A stretch of 64,000 nt of DNA, taken from NCBI RefSeq assembly GCF_033807715.1, contig NC_084610.1, forward strand, positions 5,513,769-5,577,768, written 5' to 3'. Origin of the DNA: Cololabis saira (Eukaryota > Chordata > Actinopteri > Beloniformes > Belonidae). A program made the position numbers and the translations under genes. Position 1 is the first letter of the stretch, and each line of letters opens with the position of its first letter. A model generated the notes under the pieces. It was not told the origin of the DNA. It worked only from the letters and a program-made list of their open reading frames with translations, and made no database searches. Shown here one piece after another: positions 43,484-53,710 of the stretch.

Positions 43484-44890
43484 TCTCGCCGTAAATAAAT
43501 TGCCTTTTTGGAGGCCTTAAAATGCTCCAAAACTCACCAAATTTTGCACACGCTTCCAGAGTCGCGTAAAATTACGTATTTTATGGGCGACAGGCATGGG
43601 TCCACAAGAATGGGCTCTATAGCGCCACCTATTTTATGTTTTTTGACGAGCCCCACAATATGGTTTGACTTACAGCAATGACCTTTATGTGTGTATTATA
43701 TTAGACAAAGAGCTACAAAAAAGTCTTTTGGACCCATGGTCTAAGTTACACAGGAAGTCCGGCATTTTGAACAGAAAATGTCATTTTTCATGAATTCTGA
43801 TCATTTCTAGGCCTCGTACTTTAACAAACTCCTCCTAGAGATTTTATCGAATTGGCTCACAACTTGGTTTGTACAATCTAGACACATGGCCGACGCTAAA
43901 TTGCGAAGCTTTTAAGTTTCTGCCAGAGGGCTTGACCGTAGTGATCCGGCGAAGTTTGAGGTCATTTTTAAGCTTCGCCATCAAACATCAATTGGCTGTA
44001 ATTCAGCAATACATGATTTGATGTGGTCGAAAACGTATGTGCATGATTGTAGGTTGGGCCTGAAGACATATGTGGTGGAATATTCAGGATCGGTTGTAGC
44101 GCCACCTGTTGGCACCAGGAATTGTCATGTCTTCTAGTTTGCATCTGTGCTCCAAACGAGATCAGTTTCTTGATCTCAAAGTTGGTGAGATAATAGGTAA
44201 GGCATTGACGATGAGTGACAGAGAAAACTGTAAGTTTGTGTCAAAGGGCGTCGCTGTCAGAGGTTGTCAAATTTCGGGGTCTCGCCATGAACATAAAAGT
44301 TGTTGTAACTTAAACATAATTGGTCAGAATGAACCCAAATTCAATACATTTAATCGGGCTTGCATTCTGAACAAGTGGATATGACAATCTTGGATGAACT
44401 CCATAGCGCCACCTTTTGGTCAGGTATACATTTTTCATCAAATTATGTGCTTTAGTTGCTGTTTGGTTTATCCAATCTTAATGCGATTGACACATTTGAT
44501 TGGCAGTAGGTTCCTTGTTGACTGTGTCGCGTATCGTGGTTATTTCTTGAAAGGAATTGGCATTTTTATGTCACTCTGTATTTCTGGAAAAATATTAATT
44601 AAAAATCAAAGATTTTGTGTAAGGAAAATCAAATGACAGTTTCAGATAGCTTACAACAGGAGTAAAAAATCATACACTGTAACATATTGTGTTTGAAAAA
44701 CTTGGTCACTCTAAAAATTAAAAAAATGAACTAATAACGTAAAAAGCTATGTCTTTGTCAATAAATGTCATAGACATATGGGACTTCATCAGTATATTGT
44801 TTACTGTATTTTGAAAATGTCCTGTGATTTTGATAAACCTAATCATTAGACGTGATTTTAAATGAATATTTATGTGTGATCAGACTGTGT
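43484..44890 (+). repeat. Family-2 body with CTCF-like motifs
   Basis: Distantly homologous to the A unit: CACCAAATTTTGCA, AGCCCCACAATATGGTTTGAC and GGAAGTCCGGCATTTTGAA all have A-unit equivalents. It carries TAGCGCCACCT three times (43,620; 44,097; 44,404). The second copy is 48,550-49,975, roughly 94% identical by eye. Confidence 0.82.
44097..44114 (-). promoter_or_regulatory. CTCF-like motif
   Basis: The minus strand reads TGCCAACAGGTGGCGCTA. It matches the CTCF core CCASYAGRKGGCRS at all but one position (A for S). A weaker relative lies at 43,620 and another at 44,404. The matching site in E9 is 49,164-49,181. Confidence 0.5.
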
Positions 44891-45255
44891 CTCAGTCAGA
44901 TCCAGCAGGACTGCTGCCGCTGAGAAGACTGCTGCAGCAGCACTGGGAGGGGAGGGGAGGGGTTGAGCTCCCGCGGGGGGAAGGTGGGGGGATGAGTGCA
45001 GTTTGGAATGCGCGCGCAGCTCTTCGGGGGAGGGGGGTGGGGGTTTTAATTAATACATCCATGGGTGGGGCGCGGCCGCCATCTTGGACAGGGCATTATT
45101 TGCGTCTTAGTGCATCATTTCTACTGAGCAAGGTTTCTCCCGGACTACAATCATTCATAACTCCCAGACTCTTTACCCGATTTCCACACAGTTTGGTTTG
45201 TACAAACGGCAGAGATGTAGTTATGATACAGGATGCTGTCACACGTTAAAAATAC
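44880..45255 (+). promoter_or_regulatory. CpG-rich YY1-type segment, E8 version
   Basis: GAGCTCCCGCGGGGGGAAGG and GCCGCCATCTTGG (45,075-45,087) are followed by about 130 bp homologous to 32,280-32,415, with the shared core AAACGGCAGAGATGTAG and TATGATACAGGATGC. The module therefore exists in both families. Confidence 0.55.
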
Positions 45256-45959
45256 GTACATTTATTCTGAAAGACTTTGTATTATGCTCTTTTACAAAGA
45301 CATATGGTTTTTGTATAAATTGTATAAGGAAATAAGTTTGATTGTTTATTTGAATTTATTTTAAGAGGAGAGGGGTGTGTTGTTGTATTTATATATATAT
45401 ATATATTTATTTATTTATTTAGTTGAGAGTGACCTCATGCAAATATCTGAGATTAATTCCAATATCTGCTCAACAAACCACTTGCTCAGAAGTTGTTGTC
45501 TGTGTTTTGAAATATGTACTGTTGACATCCCACTTGCATTGGTTGTCGCTGTCTTGCCTGTCTCACTCACTGTATTTTTTTTTTGTTTGAGTCATTTTTC
45601 TTTCTTTTCTATTATTATCATAGCCTGTAATTCCTGTATATAATCGAATTGAATTAATGTATTTTACAATTAGCTGTGATGTACAATAATTGTCATTAAA
45701 ACCGATAATATTCCTATTTGTTTTAATTGAAATGAGAGAAAAACATTTAATTTTATTAAAATAGAAAAATAATATTTATAGCTTATAGGCTATAAAAATA
45801 ATGTTCATTAAAGCAGTATATAAATACCATGTTATAGCTATCTGTTTCTGGTTATTTTCATATAAAAGTACGTTTTTCAATGTTTATAATTATTCACAAG
45901 TATGCAGTGTTATAACTACATCTCTGACGTTCATAACAAACTAAACTGTTAGAAAATCT
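45256..45959. other. AT-rich filler of E8
   Basis: About 700 bp of AT-rich sequence with a short (AT)n(TTTA)n tract at 45,390-45,420. No gene or named repeat recognised. Confidence 0.5.
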
Positions 45960-46290
45960 TTAAAGGGGGACCTATTATGAAAAACACGTGTTTTCTTGTT
46001 TTAACATATTTAAAGTGGTCTCCCCTCAGCCTGCCAACACAGAAAAGATGAAATCCCTATGAAAATCTGCAAGATCTGCTCGCCCCCACCCTTACAGAGT
46101 CCCCCAGTGTCACGTGGTTTCTGTGAGCCGTTAAGATTGGTGCATTTTCTTTACGTCACCAAAATGCACACCACCCCTCGGTCTCCTCCGCTGCTGAAAC
46201 CACGCCCACCACCAGCTCTGCCGCTCGAGCTGCAGCCATTACAAGCAGGGGCTGTTTCCACAGCGAGGGAGAGTTAAAATGAGGTTTTGC
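45960..46290 (+). mobile_element. TTAA-target MITE, left end only
   Basis: TTAA (45,960-45,963) is followed by AGGGGGACCTATTATGA, the same terminus as the element at 51,165. A palindromic E-box AAAACACGTGTTTT lies at 45,981-45,994. The matching right end was not found, so the copy is truncated. The right boundary is approximate. Confidence 0.55.
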
Positions 46291-46531
46291 CTCGACAAGG
46301 CGGTGCCGAGAGGGAGAGAGAAAAAAAAAGGCGCTGGAGGAAGACACGGCCAAATGTCAAAAATTGGTTGATTTATTCAGCCCCCTCCACAGCAAAGATG
46401 CGTCCGCACGTAAGTTGCAGTTCACTTTCAGGCTACACAGTGTAAATATGCAGCCTATAAACCCTGGCCGTTAAATAAAAATAAGGATTGAGATTTTAAA
46501 ATTATTGATTTATAAGACACTTTATTATAAT
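46290..46531 (+). repeat. Segment shared by E8 and E9
   Basis: GGCGCTGGAGGAAGACACGG ... ATTGATTTATAAGACAC is repeated at 50,530-50,733, where about 32 bp after CCAAATGTCA are absent. It runs straight into the same hAT terminus in both copies, so this hAT insertion is older than the split of E8 and E9. Confidence 0.85.
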
Positions 46532-47291
46532 CAGTACTCGAGTTGAGGGGGAATGAGGGGGATTTCCCCCCTGAAATAAAAACGGTCAAAATCATCCCCC
46601 CTGTAAAACTGCCATCCCCCCTTTCCATCCCTTATGTCATTTCATCAATGAATGTGGTTTTACTGCTATTTCAACATTTAGAGTCATCACCAGAAAAATA
46701 ACACCAGAAAAATAACTTATTTGACAATTTTCACCTGTTTCAAGTAAATGTTCACTTGAAATAAGTAGAAAAATCTGCCAATGGGACAAGATTTATCTTC
46801 TCATTACAAGCAAAACAATCTTGTTCCACATGCAGATTTTTCTACTTATTACAAGTGAAAATCTACTTGAAACAGGTGAAAATTGTTGTTTTTTCCAGTG
46901 ATGAGTCTTGTTTTAAGTGTAATGAGATTTTTTTTACAAAATGAGACATTTTAACTAGAAATAAGACAAATATTCTTGTTAAGATTGTGAGTTTTTGCAG
47001 TGATCCATTTTACTTATCCTGTGAAGGACAGAGTCATATTGATAAGTTCAGAAAAGTGTTTTTTATTGTTGTGTTTTGATGTATTTGATGTAAGCCCAGT
47101 GGATATTTAAAGCTTACAGAAGGCTGCATTTAACTGCTGCTATGTCATTCCTGCAGTATTTCTGCAGCTGTTTTGGTCACTGCTATTATTTGTAATATAT
47201 TATATTATTTGTAATCAGCACAAATTATCTGTCCCCATATGATAAAATCCACCATCCCCCCTGATTTTTTTTTTTTACAACTCGAGTACTG
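46532..47291. mobile_element. hAT-type MITE with foldback core
   Basis: Ends CAGTACTCGAGTTG (46,532) and CAACTCGAGTACTG (to 47,291) are perfect inverted repeats. Flanks are ATTATAAT and ATTTTAAT, a 7/8 match for an 8-bp duplication. No transposase. An inner long inverted repeat lies at 46,681-46,908. Confidence 0.85.
46681..46908. repeat. Long inverted repeat (foldback)
   Basis: The arm around ACAATTTTCACCTGTTTCAA (from 46,723) and the arm ending TTGAAACAGGTGAAAATTGT (to about 46,886) are near-perfect reverse complements over about 56 bp. Weaker pairing extends outward (GAGTCATCAC / GTGATGAGTC) and inward. Probably a separate MITE nested in the hAT element. Confidence 0.85.
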
Positions 47292-47540
47292 ATTTTAATT
47301 ATTTACTGATTTTGAAATGATTTATTTGGGCAACAAATGGGATAGCCTATAATCATTCAATTAGTATGTATATGAATACAAGGCCAAATCAAGTGAGACA
47401 AAGGCTACACTATCTTCCTGTATGAACTATATGTGTATGAAAAAACACTGTAAGCATATTGGCTGTTCAAAGGTGGTGATGGTGATGACACCAGTCCTGC
47501 TGTTGCTTCAGGTATTAACGTTTTACTACCTCCTCTCGAA
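47292..47540. other. Unassigned spacer in E8
   Basis: About 250 bp between the hAT MITE and the family-1 A unit. Nothing recognised. Confidence 0.4.
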
Positions 47541-49975
47541 ACACTGAGCCAGGCCTGGTGAAAAATTTGATATTTAATGGTTTGCATTAATGGGCGGGAC
47601 CTAATGGCTCAACAGCGCCCCCTAGAAAACTTTGTTCCTCAAGCCCCACAATACGGTTTGACGTACATGCACCAAAATCGGTACACACCTGTATCATGTC
47701 ACAACTTAAAGAAAAGTCTCTTGGCGCCATGGCCGAAACCGAACAGGAAGTCGGCCATTTTGAACATTTTGAATTAATCGTGTAATTTTGGCGCAATTTA
47801 TGCCATTTCTTCGGTCATTAATACGGCCCGAACGTAACGTGCACCCAGGTGTGTTATACATCAAAACGTGCGTCTCCATCCTCCGACACCACGCATTACT
47901 TTTCTCTTTCAAAAGCGTTACCGTGGCGATGCTAGACGGCAAAAAGCGCGCCCACCCTTCATCTGATTGGTTCAGACAGAAAAAACTTTGCGCCTCAAGC
48001 CCCATAATACGGTTTGACGTACATGAACAAAAATCGGTACACACCTGTATCATGTCGCAACTTAAAGAAAAGCCAGGCCTGTCGATACATTTGATATTTC
48101 ATGGTTTGCATTAATGGGCGTGGCCTAACGGCTCAACAGTGCCCACTAGAATACTTTTCTCTGCCATAACTTTTGAAAGGTTTGACATAAAGAGTCGTGG
48201 GTGGTGTCATCGGATTCGGTATTGAGTCCTTGACCATAATTGGCGAAAATTAGCCCCGCCCCTTCTTCTGATTGGTTGTCCCGATTTTCTGCTATAACTT
48301 TTGAATGGTTTGACATAGAGAGTCGTGGGTGGTGTCATCAGATTCTGTATGGAGTCCTTGACCTTCATTGGCCTGAATTAGCCCCGCCCCTTCTTCTGAT
48401 TGGTTGTCCCTTTTTTCTGCTATAACTTTTGAATGGTTTGACATAGGAAGTCGTGGGTGGTGTCATTTCTGATATGCTTATGGGGGCGGTGGCCGTGAGT
48501 GCGAGGGCCCGTTCATCGCTGCTTGCAGCTTTAATTATTATTATTATTATTCTCGCCGTAAATAAATTGCCTTTTTGGAGGCCTTAAAATGCTGGAAAAC
48601 TCACCAAATTTTGCACACGCTTCCAGAGTCGCGTAAAATTACGTATTTTATGGGCGACAGGCATGGGTCCACAAGAATGGGCTCTATAGCGCCACCTATT
48701 TTATGTTTTTTGACGAGCCCCACAATATGGTTTGACTTACAGCAATGACCTTTATGTGTGTATTATATTAGACAAAGAGCTACAAAAAAGTCTTTTGGAC
48801 CCATGGTCTAAGTTACACAGGAAGTCCGGCATTTTGAACAGAAAATGTCATTTTTCATGAATTCTGATCATTTCTAGGCCTCGTACTTTAACGAACTCCT
48901 CCTAGAGATTTTATCGAATTGGCTCACAACTTGGTTTGTACAATCTAGACACATGGCCGACGCTAAATTGCGAAGCTTTTAAGTTTCTGCCAGAGGGCGT
49001 GACCGTAGTGATCCGGCGAAGTTTGAGGTCATTTTTAAGCTTCGCCATCAAACATCAATTGGCTGTAATTCAGCAATACCTGATTTGATGTGGTTGAAAA
49101 CGTATGTGCATGATTGTAGGTTGAGCCTGAACCCATCTATGGTGGAATATTCAGGATCGGTTGTAGCGCCACCTGTTGGCACCAGGAATTGTCATGTCTT
49201 GTAGTATGCATCTGTGCTCCAAGCAAGATCAGTTTATTGATCTCAAAGTTGGTCAGATAATAGGTAAGGCATTGACGATGACTGACAGAGAAAACTGTAA
49301 GTTCTTATCAAAGGGCGTCGCTGTCAGAGGTTGTCAAATTTCGGTGTCTCGCCATGAACATAAAAGATGTTGTAACTTAAACATAATTGATCAGAATCAA
49401 CCCAAAATCAATACATGTAATCAGGCTTCCATTCTGAACAAGTGGATATGACAATCTTGGATGAACTCCATAGCGCCACCTTTTGGTCAGGTATACATTT
49501 TTCATCAAATTATGTGCTTTAGTTGCTGTTTGGTTTATCCAATCTTAAGCAAATTGACACATTTGATTGGCAGTAGGTCCCTTGTTGACCGTGTCGCGTA
49601 TCGTGGCCGTAATTTGAAAGGAATTGGCATTTTTATGTCACTCTGTATTTCTGGTAAAATATTAATTAAAAATCAGAGATTTTGTGTAAGGAAAATTAAA
49701 TGGCAGTTTCAGATAGCTTACAACAGGACTAAAAAATCATACACTGGAACATATTATTTTCGGAGAACTTCGTCACTCTAAAAATTAAAAACATTAACTA
49801 ATAACATAAAAAGCTATGTCTTTGTCACAAAATGTCAAAATTGACATCCGACTTCATAGATATGTTGTTTACTGTAATGTGAAAATATTGTGTGAATTTC
49901 AATAAAGTCCTTCAAATACGTGATTTTAAATGAATATTTATGTCGAATGAATCATTGCCACCCTGTCTCAGACTG

Positions 49976-50140
49976 TCACACACGTGAACGCGCAAAATGC
50001 AGCTCTGAGTTGGGGAAGAGAAAGGGGAGGGGGCGCGCTCCTGCGCGGTTCGCGCAGGAGGACGGGGGGGCGGGGCGCTTATGCGCGCGCACCTCCCTGT
50101 GCATCAGTGTTGAGACGCAGTTAGTTTTGCGGCAACTAAT
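49976..50140. promoter_or_regulatory. CpG-rich segment with perfect GC hairpin
   Basis: CTCCTGCGCG (50,038-50,047), loop GTT, then CGCGCAGGAG (50,051-50,060), within GGGGGGCGGGGCG and GCGCGCGCAC sequence. It occupies the place of the YY1 segment of E8 but has no YY1 motif. Confidence 0.55.
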
Positions 50141-50529
50141 ACTCTAACCAGGCCAGGACTGGCCATAGGGAGAACCGGGAGTATTCCCGATGCGCCGGTC
50201 TAGGATGCCGCCTGCGTCTCTCTCTCTTTTTTTCTTTTTTTTTTTTTTTTTTTTTACACAGGCGGCTGGTGCGCCGCAGCGCCGGCTATTTGACTTTTTT
50301 TCTAAGTTAGAGAGTCAGGCCAGGCGAATCAGAGGCCACCCAGGCCAGTAGCTTGTGAGTTGGGCAAGATAGTTGGTTTGTTTCAAATTAACACCCGCCC
50401 CAACAGTATCACCGAACAGACAGCGCGCCGTCGCCGCGCGTGCGTGTGCGTGTGCGTGTGCGCGAGTGGACCGGGAGACGAGTCCAGAGGCAAATAATGC
50501 ACACCCAGCCGGGTAAAAAAGAAAAAGAG
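50141..50529. repeat. Unnamed repeat fragment and poly-T tract
   Basis: CCAGGACTGGCCATAGGGAG with GAACCGGGAGTATTCCCG resembles, from memory, a repeat common in fish. A T run of about 27 bp follows (50,229-50,257), then GTGTGC simple sequence at 50,440-50,462. Confidence 0.4.
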
Positions 50530-50733
50530 GAAAGGCGGCACCGAGAGGGAGAGAGAAAAAAAAGGCGCTGGAGGAAGACACGGCCAAATGTCAGCAAAGA
50601 TGCGTCCGCACGTAAGTTGCAGTTCACTTTCAGGCTACACAGTGCAAATATGTAGCCTATAAGCCCTGGCCTTTAAATGAAAATAAGGATTGAGATTTTA
50701 AAATTATTGATTTATAAGACACTTTATTATAAT

Positions 50734-50822
50734 CAGTACTGGAGTTGAGGGGGGATGAGGGGGGGATGGCATCCCCCCCTGAAATAAAAACGGTCCAAAT
50801 CATCCCCCCAGTAAAACTGCCG
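50734..50822. mobile_element. Truncated hAT MITE terminus
   Basis: CAGTACTGGAGTTG and the following GGGGGATGAGGGGG match the left end of the element at 46,532. Similarity stops near 50,822 and no right terminus follows. Confidence 0.7.
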
Positions 50823-51160
50823 ACATGCAGCTCGCTTTTTTTTATTTCTCTACCGACACAGAGACCACTTAAATAAAACCACACTGATTTTGAGTCAAAC
50901 CCGTCTTTTTACATTCAATTTTTATACAGAAAATAATTACAGTGCATGTATTACACCTTATTTCACAGCAGCTTTGCAATTGTATTATATTATTATCGGC
51001 TTTCACCCGAGATCTGGTCGGGACCGCGCAGCGCCGCGGAGGAGGTGCATTCAGGGACCGGTCGGAATTCTAAATTTGACCGATTATCCTCCTGGTGCGT
51101 TCAGGGACAACTGGAATTTACTGTATTTGGCGAGAATTGCTTCATTTGCTTAAACATTAT
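50823..51160. other. Unassigned sequence in E9
   Basis: About 340 bp including a CpG patch (51,024-51,045). Nothing recognised. Confidence 0.35.
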
Positions 51161-51164
51161 TTAA

Positions 51165-51826
51165 AGGTGACCTATTATGGCATTTAATGTATATTTTAAA
51201 CAGGCATTGAATGTCTTAAAAAAAAGCTTTTGAATGTTTTTTCTACATAAATGAGAAATTCAGCCTCTGGGCCATGTCTTTATTTTTACCGTTTCTAACC
51301 TTCTCTATGAGGGATTCTGAGGGGAGGGGGGGCTATGTTAATGAGGCTCTGTGCTGATTGGCTGCCTGAATGACGTGTAGCAGGGGAGCTTTAAGCCTGA
51401 ATCACAGTTGTGGGTCAATGATGTATAAGGCCTTTGAGTTATTTATCTCAAAATTAATAGATTTCCTTAACAAAATTTATATTTTGATAAGTATCAGTAA
51501 TTAAATTAACTTTTCAAGAAAGACTCATATGTCCTTTCATTTTTGAAAACCATTTTGAAATACATTTTATCTATAATGGAAGTGTCACCCTCATAAAGCC
51601 ATTTATGCATACTATACCAATGATTTATATTTGAACCAAAACTGATAGACATTAAATTTTGAATTTGTTACAAAATTGCCATTCGTTGGTTACCATGACG
51701 GGTGGTCGGCCCAAATGATGAGAAACAGCAGACAGTTAAGATTTGAGACAAATTTAAAGACAAATATTAAAGAATCAGCATAACTATGTCATTGTATGTT
51801 CCTATGTTTTTCATAATAGGTCTTCT
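51165..51826. mobile_element. TTAA-target MITE (piggyBac-like)
   Basis: Terminal repeats AGGTGACCTATTATG and CATAATAGGTCTTCT are inverted, with a small indel, and are flanked by TTAA at 51,161-51,164 and 51,827-51,830. TTAA targets are characteristic of piggyBac elements. No transposase. Confidence 0.75.
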
Positions 51827-51837
51827 TTAAAGAGGGA

Positions 51838-52205
51838 TAACCTTCATTTATAGTTAGAAGGAGAACCATGAACATTTTCAATATGTTTTGCAAGACGTGG
51901 AACCACATTTATAAAGAAATCATTGAATTTATTAGCAATTTGTGTATGCTCTGTTATCTTATGCACCATCCTGAAATGTAGACTGGGCTGGAATAGATGA
52001 TTTTTTTTCTTGTTGAGTGATTCTTTCAATATTATCCATAGATCATTTATTTATTTCTAATAAGGTGGTTGTATTTATTCCTATAATTTTTGTATGTAGC
52101 ACAATTTAAAGGACTAGGACTTTGTAAATGCCTTTTATAAAGCTTGTTTTTCTTTAAAGCGTATTTCCTAAGTTCTATAGTAAACCATGGTTTGTTAAGG
52201 TTTGT
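51838..52205 (-). pseudogene. LINE ORF2 fragment (linker between endonuclease and reverse transcriptase)
   Basis: The minus strand, read from about 52,200, encodes NKPWFTIELRKYALKKNKLY, then a LNCATYKNYRNKYNHLIR-type segment, followed after stops by IANKFNDFFINVVPRLA. This order (PW.T..L......KNKLY..., then Y..YRNK...LI, then IAN.FN.FF.N.GP.LA) is the linker between endonuclease and reverse transcriptase in jockey/L2/CR1-type LINE ORF2 proteins. About 120 residues survive, interrupted by several stops. No catalytic motif of either enzyme is included and no poly-A or UTR was found. The fragment sits between a TTAA MITE and an A unit inside E9. The exact LINE clade is not resolved. Confidence 0.8.
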
Positions 52206-53164
52206 TATCTTCCTTTATCGGTACACACCTGTATCATAGCACAACTTAAAGAAAAGTCTCCTGGCGCCATGGCCGAAACCCAACAGGAAGTCGGCCAGTT
52301 TGAATTAATCATGTAATTTTGGCGCAATTTATGCCATCCCTTCAGCCGCTTCTTCGCCCGAACCGTAACGTGCACCCAGGTGTGTTATACATCAAAATGT
52401 GCGTCTCCATCCTGCAATAACGTGCATAACTTTTCTCAGTCAAAAGCGTTACCGTGGCGATGATAGACGCCAAAAAGCGCGCCCCCACTTCATCTGATTG
52501 GTCCATACGCTTTGACGTACATGAACAAAAATCGGTACACACCTGTATCATGTCGCAACTTAAAGAAAAGCCAGGCCTGTCGATACATTTGATATTTCAT
52601 GGTTTGCATTAATGGGCGTGGCCTAACGGCTCAACAGCGCCCACTAGAATACTTTTCTCTGCCATAACTTTTGAAAGGTTTGACATAAAGAGTCGTGGGT
52701 GGTGTCATGGGACTCGGTATTGAGTCCTTGACCATAATTGGTGAAAATTAGCCCCGCCCCTTCTTCTGATTGGTTGTCCCGATTTTCTGCTATAACTTTT
52801 GAATGGTTTGACATAGAGAGTCGTGGGTGGTGTCATCAGATTCTGTATGGAGTCCTTGACCTTCATTGGCCTGAATTAGCCCCGCCCCTTCTTCTGATTG
52901 GTTGTCCCGATTTTCTGCTATAACTTTTGAATGGTTTGACATAGAGAGTCGTGGGTGGTGTCATCACATTCTGTATGGAGTCCTTGTCCTTCATTGGCCT
53001 GAATTAGCCCCGCCCCTTCTTCTGATTGGTTGTCCCTTTTTTCTGCTATAACTTTTCAATGGTTTGACATAGGAAGTCGTGGATGGTGTCATTTTTGATA
53101 TGCTTATGGGGGGCGGTGGCCGTGAGTGCGAGGGCCCGTTCATCGCTGCTTGCAGCTTTAATTT

Positions 53165-53702
53165 TATAAATATATTCTTTATATTCTGATGTAAATCAGG
53201 GACTATAATGACACTAGTCAGTTTATCTGTAGTGATTAGTCTGTTTTAGATTGGGCGGAGTGATACGCCACAGTACGGCACTAGGTGCTGTGTTGATGTT
53301 CTAAAATCCTACACTGTTGAGGGACATTAAAGTACACTGGAACTCAGCAGAAGTTGTCCCCGTGTTTATCCTACTCACGACCCGAAAAAGGTTTAATTTT
53401 ATAAGGTAAGGCTTAACTCTACACCAGCCTTACATCAGTAAAAGTTCAGAGCTCAAAACCCTGCAAGAGTCCTGTGATCGGGACCAAAACGGTACTAGTT
53501 TCTTCTGAGCGGAGGAAGATTTTGGTCCACGGGTCGAGGCGCGGTCTGCACCAATACGCTGCGCGTTACTAGTCACAGTACTAGACATAATAGATTAATA
53601 TTGATAACCCAATATCGCGATACAGTTTGTCACCTCCACAACACGTATCGTGACGTTTTTGTATCGCGAAAATTCGTGGCACGATATATTGTTACACCCC
53701 TA
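53165..53702. mobile_element. hAT shell, right arm
   Basis: Starts after the outermost tail (53,164). It contains subterminal ATATCGCGATACAG and CACGTATCGTGACG words and ends in TATTGTTACACCCCTA. No coding potential. Confidence 0.82.
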
Positions 53703-53710
53703 ATGCAAAC
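53703..53710. repeat. Right 8-bp target-site duplication of the hAT shell (ATGCAAAC)
   Basis: Identical to 25,432-25,439. Confidence 0.93.

Larger units (their letters stand above)
43473..48535 (+). mobile_element. Body E8, family-2/family-1 chimera
   Basis: It begins with (ATT)n and CTCGCCGTAAATAAATTGCC, a lead different from family 1. It continues with a diverged body (43,484-44,890), a CpG/YY1 segment, AT-rich sequence, secondary transposons (TTAA-target MITE end, hAT MITE), and finally family-1 A and B units (47,541-48,480) and the common tail (48,497-48,535). Confidence 0.85.
48536..53164 (+). mobile_element. Body E9, family-2/family-1 chimera
   Basis: Same plan as E8: (ATT)n plus CTCGCCGTAAATAAATTGCC, family-2 body (48,550-49,975), CpG-rich segment, shared segment and truncated hAT terminus (50,734), secondary insertions, then A and B units (52,213-53,100) and the tail (53,125-53,164). 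Its A/B part shares the rare GCCCACTAGAATAC variant with E8. Confidence 0.85.

Noticed and set aside
50315..50655. Arg-rich and Ser-rich frames on both strands
   Set aside because: They come from GTGTGC/GCGCGC simple sequence and purine-rich GAGAGG runs, and have no domain.
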